Shown piece after piece: positions 9,701 to 17,819 of a DNA stretch of 64,000 nucleotides. The notes under the pieces were generated by a model. The model searched no databases. It was not told where the DNA came from and saw nothing but the letters and a program-made list of their open reading frames with translations. Source of the stretch: Allocatelliglobosispora scoriae (GTDB lineage: Bacteria; Actinomycetota; Actinomycetes; Mycobacteriales; Micromonosporaceae); the NCBI RefSeq assembly GCF_014204945.1, contig NZ_JACHMN010000002.1:806001-870000 (forward strand), given 5' to 3'. Every line of letters starts with the position of its first letter. The stretch's first letter is position 1. Position numbers and translations under genes: made by a program.

Positions 9701-12700
9701 GGTTGGGTGACTGGGTCTGGCGGGACCGTAGTAGGCCATCGAGGATCTCGTAGGAGGAGATCTGTTGCCCATCAGGGCCCAGCGCCTTGGTGAGGATGTA
9801 TGGTGCAGCGGCTCCCCCGGCAACCCCGTAGGCGTATTCGACGTCGGGCGTACCGGAGGTCAGGTGGCCCGGCTGCCAGACTTTCAGCAGCCGGCCCAGG
9901 GCGTCGTACTGGCCGGTGGTGACCTTGCCGTTGGGGTCTGTGACGGTTACTGGCAGCGATCGTCCTGGGTTCAGTACCGACGTGACTCGGTGGGAAACAC
10001 CCAGAGCGTTGTCGACCTCAAGTTTCGTCGTCAAGCCGGATGTCTCTGTGTAGGTCATCTTGGTCGAGTGGTCCAGAGCGTCCTTGACCTCGGTGGACCT
10101 GCCGAAGGCGTCGTAGCTGAAGACCGTGCCAGTCTTGATCCAGTTCGGGGTGAGGCCTGTGTAGTCACGGACCTGGTCGGTCTGCGTCACTACCCCCTTC
10201 GTCGGCGCAGTGGCTAGGACCGGGCTTGCTGCTCCCGCCTGGTCGTAGTAGTACCGGGTGTCGGCGCGGGCGTCAGCGGGATACGCCGGGGTGGTGGTGC
10301 AGGCGACGCCTAAGGTTTCGGCTCGCTGCGGGAACGAGACCAGGTAGTACGCGGCCCCGCCATATGTGCTGCCAGTGGTCTTATGGTTGTAGGTGGTCTT
10401 CAGGCAGGAGTCGTCGCTGGCGGTGGAGATGTCACCGAGGCGGTCTTGGGAGGTGATGTTGCCATACTGGTCGTAGGTGTACTGGGTCGCAGCGGTCCGC
10501 CACGATGCTGACCCGGCCAACCAGGTCAGGTTGCGTTCTTGTGAGGTGTCGACCATGTACGCGGCCTTGGGGTATGACACCGCCCATGCTGTGGTCAGCG
10601 TACGGGTACCGGTCTGTACGGCCACCGGGTCGAAGATCGTTTTGCTGAGAATGGTGTCGGTGTTGCCGTCGTAGGTCAGCTTCTCCCTTGTCCGACCGCC
10701 GGACCAGGCCGAGTCGGTCGAGACAGTGCCGAGGCTGTCGGTGATGCTTGCTGTACGGGTGTTGTCGCCGGAATCTGTGCGCCCGCCGTGCAGACCGCGG
10801 AAGTACAGGGTGCGGACCTTGGACTGAGTACCGCCGACAGGGCCGGTGACCTCGGTGACTACGGGGTAGCCGCGCCACTCCGACCAGGAGCGGTAGGCAG
10901 TTGCCCCGCCGAATGCGTTAAGCCCGTAATGCCACAGGATGTCCTGTGAAGTGCCGCTGGTCGTACCACCAACGGTCTGGCCGGCGGTGGTGACCCGTAC
11001 GGCGTAATCGTAGGAGTGCAGGATGTCCGGGCTGCCACCGACAAGGTCCTTCTCCACGACGCTGGTCACGAGATACTTGTGCCACCAGGACCAGCCCGCC
11101 GGGGCTTGCTGCGGGCTGTAGTACTGCGGGAAGCAGCGCCGGGTGTTGTTGTCAGGGTCGGGAAAGGATCCGCCGAACTGGCAGTTGGCATCCTGCGCGC
11201 TGTAGGTGACGTCGATCTGGCCACCGGTCTCCGTGGCGATGTGGTCGATGCGGTACTTGCGGGGTGCAGCCATCCCGCCGTTGGGATCATAGTCGGCGCG
11301 GTTCATCTTGTAGGTGCCGGTGAACGACACCGCAGGCAGAGTGATGTTTGCCCCGGTGACGCCGACGCCTGTACCCGATCCGGTCCGGGTGATCCCAGTC
11401 AGCCACAACACCGGTTTCGTGCCGTTGTTCGTGGTCGGGAACTGCCCGCCCAGTGCCCAAGAGTCGACGGTGTTGTAGGTGGTGCCGGTCCCGGACCAGA
11501 TCTGGGCTGAGATAGTCGCCAGCCGCTTCTTCGTCCAGAAGGTGGGATTCGGGTTGTTGGGGCAGGTGGTTCCTGACTGGCAGTCAAGGTCCCACGGTGT
11601 GTCCGGCCAGTTCGTCCCGTCGTGGGTGCCGCAGGAGGCGGTAAAGCAACGGTCGCCCATGCCGAAGACGATCTTCGCTGGCGGAGTCGCATTGGCCAGC
11701 TCAGTTCCGGCGCGCATGCCGTACTCGATGTGGTCGAGCCAGCCTCCGTGGTCGTACCACGTCTTCGTGGCGTTGTTACGCAGACCGGTATATCCCTGGT
11801 CCTTGGTGTAGAAATACGCCATCGAGTTACCGTGGCGATCCACTACGTAGTCGAGGTTCCAGCGCCAGATCTGCGAGCACCAGGAGGACGTCCAGGTCGT
11901 GGCGTTGAAGCACGGCTCGCCGGTGTGGTTCGCGAAGACCGGCACGCCCCACGCTGATTGGGTTTCCCGCTTCCCCGACGTCCAGCCCGGCAGTTGGTTC
12001 AACCCGAAGTAGTACTGTGTGCCGTCCTGCGTCGTGACCCGCCAGTACTCCTTGTCATTGTCATAGTTGGTGCGGCCATCTGTGAGCTTCAGCCACTCCA
12101 CCCGCACACCGGGATCGTTTGCGAGGTGCCACACCGTCGGGTTGGCCGAATTCGGGGCAGCGCTGGCATCGTCTGGTACAAGGTCCGTCGCGACGCCATT
12201 CCACACGATCGACGCGTTCGGCAGCCGCCAGCAATTGTCGAAGAGCGGATCCATCTGGGTGGCCCACGCAGGTGAGTTCGCGGTGTCATCGTTGCATGGC
12301 CGGTAGGTCCGTTCAATGAACCCCGGCTCGTACGACCAACCCTCGCCGATGGCGCCCGGTTGCACGTTCTTACCGGCAGTCTGCCCATCGACAGAGCCCG
12401 AGCTGTAATCCAGACTCACCGCAGGTGCAAGGCCGCCAGGAACTGGCGGTGCCAGGATGGGGTACGACCAGCTGAAGTCACCGCCCGATCCACCCGCCTG
12501 CCACGAGAACGACTGCGACAGCGGCGTCTGACGGAAATCCCCGGAGTCGGACGCCCCTGCTGCGGCCAAGGCCACTATCAGTCCGAGATCATCGAACTCC
12601 GGGTTCTCGCTTACCGATGCATCGGCAGGCTGTACGGAGGTGGCCGAGGTCCGAATTCCGGCAGCATCGATGTAGACATCAGCCGACACCGTTCCGGTGT

Positions 12701-13382
12701 CCGCCCGGTTCACCGACGACAACCACGTCCGTTGCTGGCACTCGGCAAGTTCAGGTGTAGTCGCAACACATGAAGGCAGCAGCACGAGCCCGAGGCGGTT
12801 GTCCCAGTCTGCTCCGTAGGCGTCGCGGAATGCGTTGTAGTCCAGCGTCACCCGTACCTGACCTGCCTCAGGCTCACCATCGGCACGAGCCAGGCGCACG
12901 GCCACCGCCGCTCCAGCCGCTGTGAACAATCGACGGTTGAGCACGTCCACTCGGACGCTCGCCGGCTTCGTAAGCTTTGCTGCCGCAGAAGTCTTACTCG
13001 CGCGCTCCTGATCGGCATCGACGGACAGCTCCACCGTCACCGGCAAGCCTCCGACCCGAACCGTTGCGGCCCGCCTAGCACCGCTACCGATCGCAGATGG
13101 CACAGCTATCGTTGCCGACGCAGGCATCGGCCAGACTACCGGCCGGGCTTTCCAATCCGGGGCATGCTTCCCGCTTGCGGGTTTAGGTTTCACTGCCTTC
13201 ATCGGCACCGAGCTGTCACGTGCGGCAGCGGCACTCACCCCCACCGGTGGTGCCGCTGCGGCGGCCTGTACCCAGCCCAGCAACGGCGTGATCAGTGCGA
13301 CCGAAAGCAACCCGATCCAGGGCAGCCTGCGGCTATGGCTGGTTTTGGCTAAAACAGCGGCGTTGGCCGATGTTCGATTCAC
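6786..13382 (-). CDS. Secreted RHS-repeat polymorphic toxin with C-terminal deaminase domain
   Basis: 2198 aa from GTG 13380-13382, chosen because GGGGGA lies six bases upstream; an ATG 63 bases further out lacks this. Residues 1-45 form a Sec signal peptide (RRLPWIGLLSVALITPLLGW then AAAAAP). A SpvB/RHS N-terminal region follows (FSWSYPILAPPVPGG), then dozens of YD/RHS repeats (YDALGRLLKV, YDELGQRTKI, YDLLGRNTT). The core ends with the self-cleavage-type motif GLIHLGAREYDPATGRF. The last about 230 residues differ from the second RHS protein. They contain HTETR (H at about 2124) and, 25 residues later, PCTSC: the zinc-binding H-x-E and PC-x-x-C of the cytidine deaminase superfamily used by DddA-like toxins. 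The tail YRWDGRIWM fits the same fold. Substrate (DNA, RNA or nucleotide) is unknown. Confidence 0.88.
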   Translation of the reverse strand: MNRTSANAAVLAKTSHSRRLPWIGLLSVALITPLLGWVQAAAAAPPVGVSAAAARDSSVPMKAVKPKPASGKHAPDWKARPVVWPMPASATIAVPSAIGSGARRAATVRVGGLPVTVELSVDADQERASKTSAAAKLTKPASVRVDVLNRRLFTAAGAAVAVRLARADGEPEAGQVRVTLDYNAFRDAYGADWDNRLGLVLLPSCVATTPELAECQQRTWLSSVNRADTGTVSADVYIDAAGIRTSATSVQPADASVSENPEFDDLGLIVALAAAGASDSGDFRQTPLSQSFSWQAGGSGGDFSWSYPILAPPVPGGLAPAVSLDYSSGSVDGQTAGKNVQPGAIGEGWSYEPGFIERTYRPCNDDTANSPAWATQMDPLFDNCWRLPNASIVWNGVATDLVPDDASAAPNSANPTVWHLANDPGVRVEWLKLTDGRTNYDNDKEYWRVTTQDGTQYYFGLNQLPGWTSGKRETQSAWGVPVFANHTGEPCFNATTWTSSWCSQIWRWNLDYVVDRHGNSMAYFYTKDQGYTGLRNNATKTWYDHGGWLDHIEYGMRAGTELANATPPAKIVFGMGDRCFTASCGTHDGTNWPDTPWDLDCQSGTTCPNNPNPTFWTKKRLATISAQIWSGTGTTYNTVDSWALGGQFPTTNNGTKPVLWLTGITRTGSGTGVGVTGANITLPAVSFTGTYKMNRADYDPNGGMAAPRKYRIDHIATETGGQIDVTYSAQDANCQFGGSFPDPDNNTRRCFPQYYSPQQAPAGWSWWHKYLVTSVVEKDLVGGSPDILHSYDYAVRVTTAGQTVGGTTSGTSQDILWHYGLNAFGGATAYRSWSEWRGYPVVTEVTGPVGGTQSKVRTLYFRGLHGGRTDSGDNTRTASITDSLGTVSTDSAWSGGRTREKLTYDGNTDTILSKTIFDPVAVQTGTRTLTTAWAVSYPKAAYMVDTSQERNLTWLAGSASWRTAATQYTYDQYGNITSQDRLGDISTASDDSCLKTTYNHKTTGSTYGGAAYYLVSFPQRAETLGVACTTTPAYPADARADTRYYYDQAGAASPVLATAPTKGVVTQTDQVRDYTGLTPNWIKTGTVFSYDAFGRSTEVKDALDHSTKMTYTETSGLTTKLEVDNALGVSHRVTSVLNPGRSLPVTVTDPNGKVTTGQYDALGRLLKVWQPGHLTSGTPDVEYAYGVAGGAAAPYILTKALGPDGQQISSYEILDGLLRSRQTQSPNPTLNGKRVVTETSYDGRGLVVKSSAYPNSASAPSSTLATAAADTTIEIQQRFTYDGTGRQLTEQLWSLNIEQSRTSNTFDGDRVTADQPTGGTDTTVIVDALGRTTSTLQYQGTAPTGPADTTTYDYDELGQRTKITDAAGNHWDYTYDLLGRNTTTVDPDSGTSTTEYDNAGQVVSTKDSLTQVVVSDYDVLGRTKGTYAGSLAPANQLTGYTYDPVGAKGQLATSTRYVGGAAGAAYTSRVTAYDDSYLPLSTELTIPTIFGGTTAENALAGTYLSSATYKVNGAPATTVLPAVGGLPAETITYIYNAVGQQKSMASTWVGGSQTYAADTTYEYDGQAYQRILGNAGKSVRQTFTYEAASRRLSRSQLETEDQSSPGAWVNQTTDDYSFDLAGNLKSIAGKTNGTADQEECFGYDHLRRLDKAWTQVSGACTTPQKTGADPYWMAWSFDVTGNRKSQTTYNTNGTEYSKSTYTYPAPGAGPHTLGQVTTTGAGAGTASYTYDAAGNTKTRPAPVTGTQNLDWDTEGHLDKATVNGNVTTFIYDAGGARLLRKDPGSWATLTLPDGTELRANSTGAVAGIRYYAGTAVRAVNTDGAGNPTNGNKLTWTISDHHATGTVTIDAGTMVCQRRRSLPYGQERGAQPTGFGTKGFVGGTTDPTGLIHLGAREYDPATGRFISVDPVFMAEDPQSWNGYAYANNSPTTGSDATGTCMLEDGQKSCKGDPGDYDPGPKPKDDGGGSDDNAPGSQTTYCSTGRTEFCEKAKPTYLIILGGSFIAAPSEEELKEALQAAVDKYCGGTCPKTGDLVESTIYHEVCDNHPSWCKNPEISMGILVAGVGNVGYQQFGTPGKPPHTAVVTYFDKNGNVILSRTIKSGNITAQERALGLKFPQNTLITHTETRAVRVVPQNAAYIVIEGSYDPCTSCKSDMRQAAQRGNRVIVYRWDGRIWMAAPRASGAKLARLINRQANPR

Positions 13383-13464
13383 GAGGTCCCCCAACTCTGA
13401 CGTGCAATGTTCCACGGACAGTAGAGATCCACATATGCGGAGCACAAGAGATTTGCATACATAT

Positions 13465-13480
13465 TCGAACGTACGTTCGA
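13465..13480. promoter_or_regulatory. Perfect SOS-box-like palindrome (putative LexA site)
   Basis: TCGAACGTACGTTCGA is a 16-base perfect palindrome that matches the actinobacterial LexA consensus TCGAAC-N4-GTTCGA exactly. It lies 83-98 bases upstream of the GTG start of the RHS deaminase toxin gene. Downstream of it on the minus strand, TTGTGC and TACTGT with an 18-base spacer could serve as a promoter. No intact gene starts on the plus strand for 400 bases, so the RHS operon is the likely target. Confidence 0.6.
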
Positions 13481-13885
13481 TGGATTGCGTGTGGATGTAT
13501 CCCGCCAGCTAGACGCCGACCACGCTCTGACGATCGAAGCTTGGACTCATTCGGACGCCCGCTCGATGATCAAGGCTCGGCTGGCCCACTGGCGCACCGT
13601 GCAGGGGAACGGCGCCAGGAACGAGTGTGCGCACTTGCATCCCTCACAGAAGCCGGTGCCGTCGTCCACATGGAGCAGAAGAGTGGCGCGGGTGTGGCCA
13701 ATAGCCGGCGACTCGATCGGATTGGTTGGCTCGGTCCTCTCCGGATGCGCGCCCACGCCTACGCCAACGACCGACGGCTGCCTACGTAGCCGCGGACGTC
13801 GTCGCCCGCCGACTCATACTCGACCCTGACCCGCAGCAGCCGTGAACGACGACCTGAACCAATCCGGAAACGGAAGTAGACAGCC
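13481..13885. other. Intergenic stretch without a recognisable gene
   Basis: Several short open frames overlap here on both strands, but none has a ribosome-binding site plus a protein-like sequence that I can name. At 13493-13506 it carries GGATGTATCCCGCC, a 14-mer that also occurs inside the two repeats at 52821 and 57479. Confidence 0.3.
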
Positions 13886-14218
13886 ATGACCACGGTATCC
13901 CCGCAATGGCTCGCGAAGGTGTTCGTCGAGATCGCCGACACCCTCGTCGGCGGGTTCGACCTGATCTAGTTCCTCCAGCTGCTCGCCGGCCGCATCGCAG
14001 ACCTCCTCGACGACTCACCCGTCGGTCCGCTCCTATCCGACCACCAAGGCCGCCTGGAGTTCATGGCCGCGTCGGACGAGAACGTCAAACTGCTGAAGCT
14101 GCTCCAGGTCCAGAACCAGGAAGGGCCCTGCACGGGCGCGTTCCGCACCGGCATCCCGGTCGTCAATGCCGACCTGCGACACGCCGCCGACCGGTGGCCG
14201 CTGTTCGCGCCCCGCGCG
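13886..14218 (+). pseudogene. N-terminal remnant of a GAF (GAF-ANTAR type) regulator with in-frame stop
   Basis: ATG 13886-13888 opens a frame that reads TTVSPQWLAKVFVEIADT, then FDLI, then a TAG at 13967-13969, where relatives have a glutamate codon (GAG to TAG explains it). The same frame resumes with SPVGPLLSDHQGRLEFMAAS, LLKLLQVQNQEGPCTG and RTGIPVVNADLR...RWPLFAPRA. This is the front half of the GAF sensor domain found in actinobacterial GAF-ANTAR antiterminator proteins. Similarity ends near 14215; the second half of GAF and the RNA-binding ANTAR domain are missing. A dead fragment joined to unrelated sequence. Confidence 0.7.
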
Positions 14219-14367
14219 GGGGCGGCTACGGCGGGGTCATCCTGCTCCGGCGCGGCGCGGCGGCAGGAGCGGGCATCCCGCCCAACCCGCCAATGGGTCA
14301 ACCCGTACCCGCCGCACCTCGCGTGCCGGGGGTACCCAAGCAGTCCGACTTCGTTCTGGTGAGCTGA
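14219..14367 (+). pseudogene. Probable tail end of a lost secreted protein or toxin
   Basis: From about 14219 a frame different from the GAF relic runs to TGA at 14365-14367. It is glycine- and proline-rich (GGYGGVILLRRGAAAGAG, then PNPPMGQPVPAAPRVPG) and ends in KQSDFVLVS. It stops exactly where the following candidate immunity gene starts (TGA followed by GTG), the arrangement expected of a toxin C-terminus next to its immunity gene. I cannot assign a family. Composition suggests a linker plus the last strand of a domain. Confidence 0.3.
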
Positions 14368-14904
14368 GTGTCAACCAATAAGGTGGTCGAAGTGAGTGAA
14401 GAAAACCTTGACCTGCCGAATCTCGACGCCCTTGAGCAAGTACCCGCAGGCCCTATAGCCAAGACCGTGGCTTCAGTGTTCTTCGGCTCCATGGTGATCG
14501 AACGATTCGGACCGGCCCAGATCTCCGTCTGCGTCGACGACTCTCAGGTCGAAGCCGACATCGTCTACTGGCAAGGTCCCGGACTCGCCGCGACCCCTGA
14601 AATCTTCTGGGTCTGGTCCACAGTCGGAGCCGACGGCTCACACTGGGGGCAGGGACTCGACCTCGACCATCAGCTCAAGGTCGCAGAAGTCGATCCCCTA
14701 GCCCAGGGGCGCCGTGCGGTGCCCGGGCCACCCCTCGACGCGTCATTTGCCGGTGCGAACCTGGTACTGATGAGCGATGTCGTCGTCATCGAAAGCCGTG
14801 AGCCTGGAATCGTTACCTTCCAGTCCTACCACCTCGATGAAAAACCGGGCTCGGAATCTGTTAGAAGCATCCGCTTGAACGACCGTGCGACGGCGGCACG
14901 GTGA
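14368..14904 (+). CDS. RHS-associated protein homologous to the neighbouring toxin tail (candidate immunity protein)
   Basis: 178 aa from GTG 14368, abutting the preceding stop; a second GTG at 14392 with AAGG upstream is an alternative. Not a named family that I know. It is clearly related to the protein at 16365-16919: shared blocks are AKxxASxxFGS, a strand block ending in WVW (EIFWVWSTV here), GRRAVPGPP and VVVIESREPGIVTFQSYHLD. It also aligns with the C-terminal domain of the broken RHS gene at 15090-16073 (PDVVWVWEVK there). The position where the RHS domain has E-V-K reads S-T-V here, so a nuclease site would be dead. Soluble, acidic, no signal peptide. A hairpin terminator follows at 14969. 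Confidence 0.65.
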   Translation: MSTNKVVEVSEENLDLPNLDALEQVPAGPIAKTVASVFFGSMVIERFGPAQISVCVDDSQVEADIVYWQGPGLAATPEIFWVWSTVGADGSHWGQGLDLDHQLKVAEVDPLAQGRRAVPGPPLDASFAGANLVLMSDVVVIESREPGIVTFQSYHLDEKPGSESVRSIRLNDRATAAR

Positions 14905-14968
14905 GCCGTCGGGATAGCCAACGCCTCATCCCATGCCGTTCGTGAGAACACTAGACCGTAGAACCAAC

Positions 14969-15006
14969 AGCGGTATGCGCGAAATGGATTGATCGCGCAT
15001 ACCGCT
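14969..15006 (+). terminator. Strong hairpin after the candidate immunity gene
   Basis: Perfect 13-base stem (AGCGGTATGCGCG at 14969-14981 pairing with 14994-15006) with a 12-base loop, 65 bases past the stop at 14904. There is no T-run, as is common for high-GC actinomycete terminators. Confidence 0.6.
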
Positions 15007-15089
15007 GGCTACTGTTTGTCCGAGTGCAGGATCTGGCTTCACGGCATTTGGGGCTTGCTGCCTCTGACTCGGAGTTGCGAACGGCACGC

Positions 15090-16073
15090 GCCGGCTACAT
15101 CGAACGCCGATACGTGAGCTGCCGGGACGACCAGGCGGGTACGCACAACAACACCATCAAGACCGGCGATCAGTGCTGGCGCTCCGACAACGCCACCCTG
15201 AGCATGAGCGGCCAGGGCGGTGAAATGGTCTTCGAGACGGGCAAGGGCTGGCACCTGCGCAACGACAACGGCTCCCGCATCGAGAAGACCACCTGCACCG
15301 GCAACGGCGACGGCGACGGCGACGCTGAGTGCTGGAAGCTCATCGGGACCGACGGCACCCAGTACTTCTTCGGCCTCAACACCCTGCCCGGGCAGGTGCC
15401 CGCGACAGATGCCGTGCGGCGGCGAACGGGGCACAACTCCCACGTGGCCCAACGGCAAGGGCTTCGGCGGCGGTGACATCGACCCCACCGGGCTCGTCCA
15501 TGTCGGCGCCCGTGAGTACGACCCGGCCACTGGTCGGTTCATCTCCGTGGGCCCGATCTTCGATCTGAAGAACTGCCAGACTTGGAACGCGTATACCTAC
15601 TCGAACTCCAGCCCGGTCACCCACAGCGACCCGTCGGGGTTGAAGATGGTCGACCCTGATGACGGCCGCCTACCAGGCAAGACCCTCGTGCACATCACCG
15701 CCGTCGCATTGCGCATGCACGCCCTCAAGATGACCTGCCCGGGCGCGCACATCACCGGGGAGATGTGGGGCAACGCAGGCGGCCCCGACCTCGTGGGCTG
15801 GAACTGCTCAGCCATCGCAGGCGGACCCGATGTCGTCTGGGTCTGGGAGGTCAAAGCCATCGGAAGGGTCACACAGCCGGCCCAGAAGATCGCCGCGGCG
15901 ACCGAGATCGCCAAGCACGTCGCTCAGGTCAACGCCGATCCCCGAGCCGAGGGCCGCGCACCGCTGTCGCCAATCCATCGGAGATGGTCCTCGTGGCCAG
16001 CTCACCCGACGTCCCCGGCCTCGAGATCTACGGGGTGGAGAATCAGGACAAGAAGTCGGCGAAGCCAAGATGA
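15090..16073 (+). pseudogene. Internally deleted RHS toxin gene with PD-(D/E)xK-like C-terminal domain
   Basis: Pieces of an RHS protein in order. First, a segment of the N-terminal region (GYIERRYVSC, TGDQCWRSDNATLSM, GTQYFFGLNTLPG; 15090-15400). Then a jump that removes all YD repeats. Then, in another frame, the core end (DPTGLVHVGAREYDPATGRF, about 15478-15540) and the toxin domain. The toxin domain has PDLVGW and, 20 residues on, VVWVWEVKAIG, a spacing that fits the PD-(D/E)xK nuclease fold. Around 15955-15959 an extra GC shifts the frame. The end is read in the next frame (TAVANPSEMVLVASS ... DKKSAKPR, stop about 16073). There is no signal peptide, so this is a relic of a toxin once like the intact genes on either side. 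Confidence 0.72.
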
Positions 16074-16364
16074 ACAAGCAGTACACCTACACTGCCGTCG
16101 ACGGGGCCGACGACATGAACAAGTACTCGGAGCGCCAGGCTCAACTATCTGCGCAACCCGACCTCGGACGCCGTGTACGCGGAACCGGGAGGCGAAGACC
16201 CGATCACCTGGGTCGTCGTCGCTGTCATCTCCGGCGGAGCCGGTATACGGTGGCTGCTCCGACGCCGTGCGGTGCTGTACACGCCCTCGGGCCGGGCGCG
16301 CCCATCCGTTACAAGTGTGACTACGCGCTGTGCGCTAGCTCGGCAATCCGAAGGGAAGAAGTGG
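16074..16364 (+). other. Unassigned relic between toxin tail and immunity-like gene
   Basis: After the RHS stop an ATG opens MNKQYTYTAVDGADDMNKYS. A second frame then gives LNYLRNPTSDAVYAEPGG followed by one hydrophobic segment (DPITWVVVAVISGGAG) and RWLLRRRAVLY. The two may be halves of a small single-pass membrane protein broken by a frameshift near 16130, or leftover toxin sequence. No family recognised. Confidence 0.25.
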
Positions 16365-16919
16365 ATGACCGACGACCACCACGATGTCGACCTGACATCG
16401 CTCGGCCCGCGCGTTGACGGCGGCGACATGGCCAAGATCACCGCGGCGATCCTGTTCGGCTCCGCGGTGCTCGCACGATACGAGGGTTCCCTCGTGTCGG
16501 TGCGCACGAACCCGGAGGTGGACGAACCCGACGTGGTCTGCTGGGACGGCTCGTCAAGGTCCGGCGGCCATGACGTGATCTGGGTCTGGCGTGTCCAACC
16601 CCAGCACGGGTCCCATAACTGGAGCCCTCCGCTGGAACAGCAGATCCGGATGGCCGAACTCGACGTGCTGGCTCACGGTCGAACGGCGGTTCCGGGACCG
16701 CCGGTCCCCGGCACGCCGGCAGGAGTGAACATCGCCATACCCTCGCAGGTGGTACTCGTGGAATCGCCCGCACCGGGAACCGTCACGTTCGAATCATTCG
16801 AATGCGACAAGAAGTCCCCGGCGGGCACGAGATTCAAGAAGACCTCTGACGAGGCGACCTACGCGGTATCCGACGCCGCCGACCTGGTCAGTGCCAGCCG
16901 TCAGGCGTCCGGACGATGA
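16365..16919 (+). CDS. RHS-associated protein homologous to the toxin tail (candidate immunity protein, second copy)
   Basis: 184 aa from ATG 16365, with AAGGGAAG upstream; longer in-frame starts run into the relic. Related to the protein at 14368-14904 (see AKITAAILFGSAVLARY, GRTAVPGPPVPG, VVLVESPAPGTVTFESF). It matches the RHS toxin domain just upstream even better: PDVVCWDGSSRSGGHDVIWV against PDLVGWNCSAIAGGPDVVWV, followed by WRVQ where the toxin has WEVK, and GRTAV later in both. The catalytic-looking E and K are replaced by R and Q. I infer an inactive relative of the toxin that serves as its antidote. The alternative is a second, decayed toxin domain. A terminator follows. Confidence 0.68.
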   Translation: MTDDHHDVDLTSLGPRVDGGDMAKITAAILFGSAVLARYEGSLVSVRTNPEVDEPDVVCWDGSSRSGGHDVIWVWRVQPQHGSHNWSPPLEQQIRMAELDVLAHGRTAVPGPPVPGTPAGVNIAIPSQVVLVESPAPGTVTFESFECDKKSPAGTRFKKTSDEATYAVSDAADLVSASRQASGR

Positions 16920-16973
16920 TCGCTCCGCTGGCCGCCTGATCGGCGAGACCGACTGGCGAACTGCGTAATCGAA

Positions 16974-17000
16974 TGGGAGCGGCACTACCTGCCGCTCCCA
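16974..17000 (+). terminator. Hairpin terminator
   Basis: Perfect 11-base stem TGGGAGCGGCA (16974-16984) pairing with 16990-17000 around a five-base loop, 55 bases after the stop at 16919. Confidence 0.7.
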
Positions 17001-17212
17001 CTCACAGCGTGATCCTTGCCATCAGTCATGGTGCTCCTCTTGGGCAGGTCGTGGCTGGTGATTTGACCGGCGCGCCGAGCGGCAGTGGACAGAGCGCTGC
17101 TGCCGATGTCCGGGTGCAGGCGCGGCGACCGGCTCCGTAATCACCTTTCGGTGACGTTCTGGCATCCTGGCGAACCGACCGCCTGACCGGATCGCAGCGA
17201 CGGAGGGACATT

Positions 17213-17819
17213 ATGGGCCTGCTAGATGACGTAGCAGCGGCATTACCGCAACGGTTGGACGGTATGCCCATCATGCCGACAGAAGAGGCGACTAATCGTT
17301 AATGGAGAACGCGGCGACTGTATCGTCGTCGGCTTGCAGCGTTCTACTGGCAGCACAAAAGAACGCTCGGCCTTCTTCGTCAATATCACTCTCAACCCGG
17401 TTCCGTGGGTTGCCTGGACTCGGCGGACATCATTATCCGAAGTCCGGGCAACCCCGCCGGCTGAGAACGAAGGCGTGTGGGATGGGCGACTGGCCTCGAC
17501 GTCGAACTGGCATGGGGTGTGGGAGGTGACGGCGGCGACGCTGGACGACGTCTGCGAGCAGCTGGCAGGCGCACTGCGAACGGAGCTGGCCGAGAAGTGG
17601 ATTCCGCTGCTGCCGAGAGACGCTTTCAGGGCACTCCTGCGGGAACGCCGGAATGCTCCCGGCATTGTGGGAAGCCCTCGTATCGCAGATCTTCTATGCA
17701 GGATTGAGGATGTCAGCGAGGCGGACCGCAAAGAACTCATCTCCCTGTTCGAGCGCCGAGGTCGAGAAGGCGACCAAACACTGGGGGAGCTCGCAGAATG
17801 GATGCGAAGGGCGTTTTGA
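17213..17819 (+). pseudogene. DUF4304-like protein with broken 5' part
   Basis: A good start exists: GGAGGGA five bases before ATG 17213, reading MGLLDDVAAALPQRLDG, which stops after 29 codons (about 17302). The body lies in another frame from about 17290: NGERGDCIVVGLQRS, ERSAFFVNITLNPVPW, WHGVWEVTAATLDDVCEQL, and a helical C-terminus ending WMRRAF at 17819. The order residue-poor helix, NGxxGD, QRS, FFVNI is that of DUF4304, a family common among predicted immunity or stress proteins. The middle of the N-terminal helix-strand region is missing, so a small deletion or frameshift at about 17250-17290 seems to have split the gene. An alternative start inside (17334) would drop the first strand. 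Confidence 0.45.

Noticed and set aside
13485-13829. 114-codon plus-strand frame after the SOS box
   Set aside because: No ribosome-binding site, ends in R/P/T-rich sequence, and competing frames are equally open.
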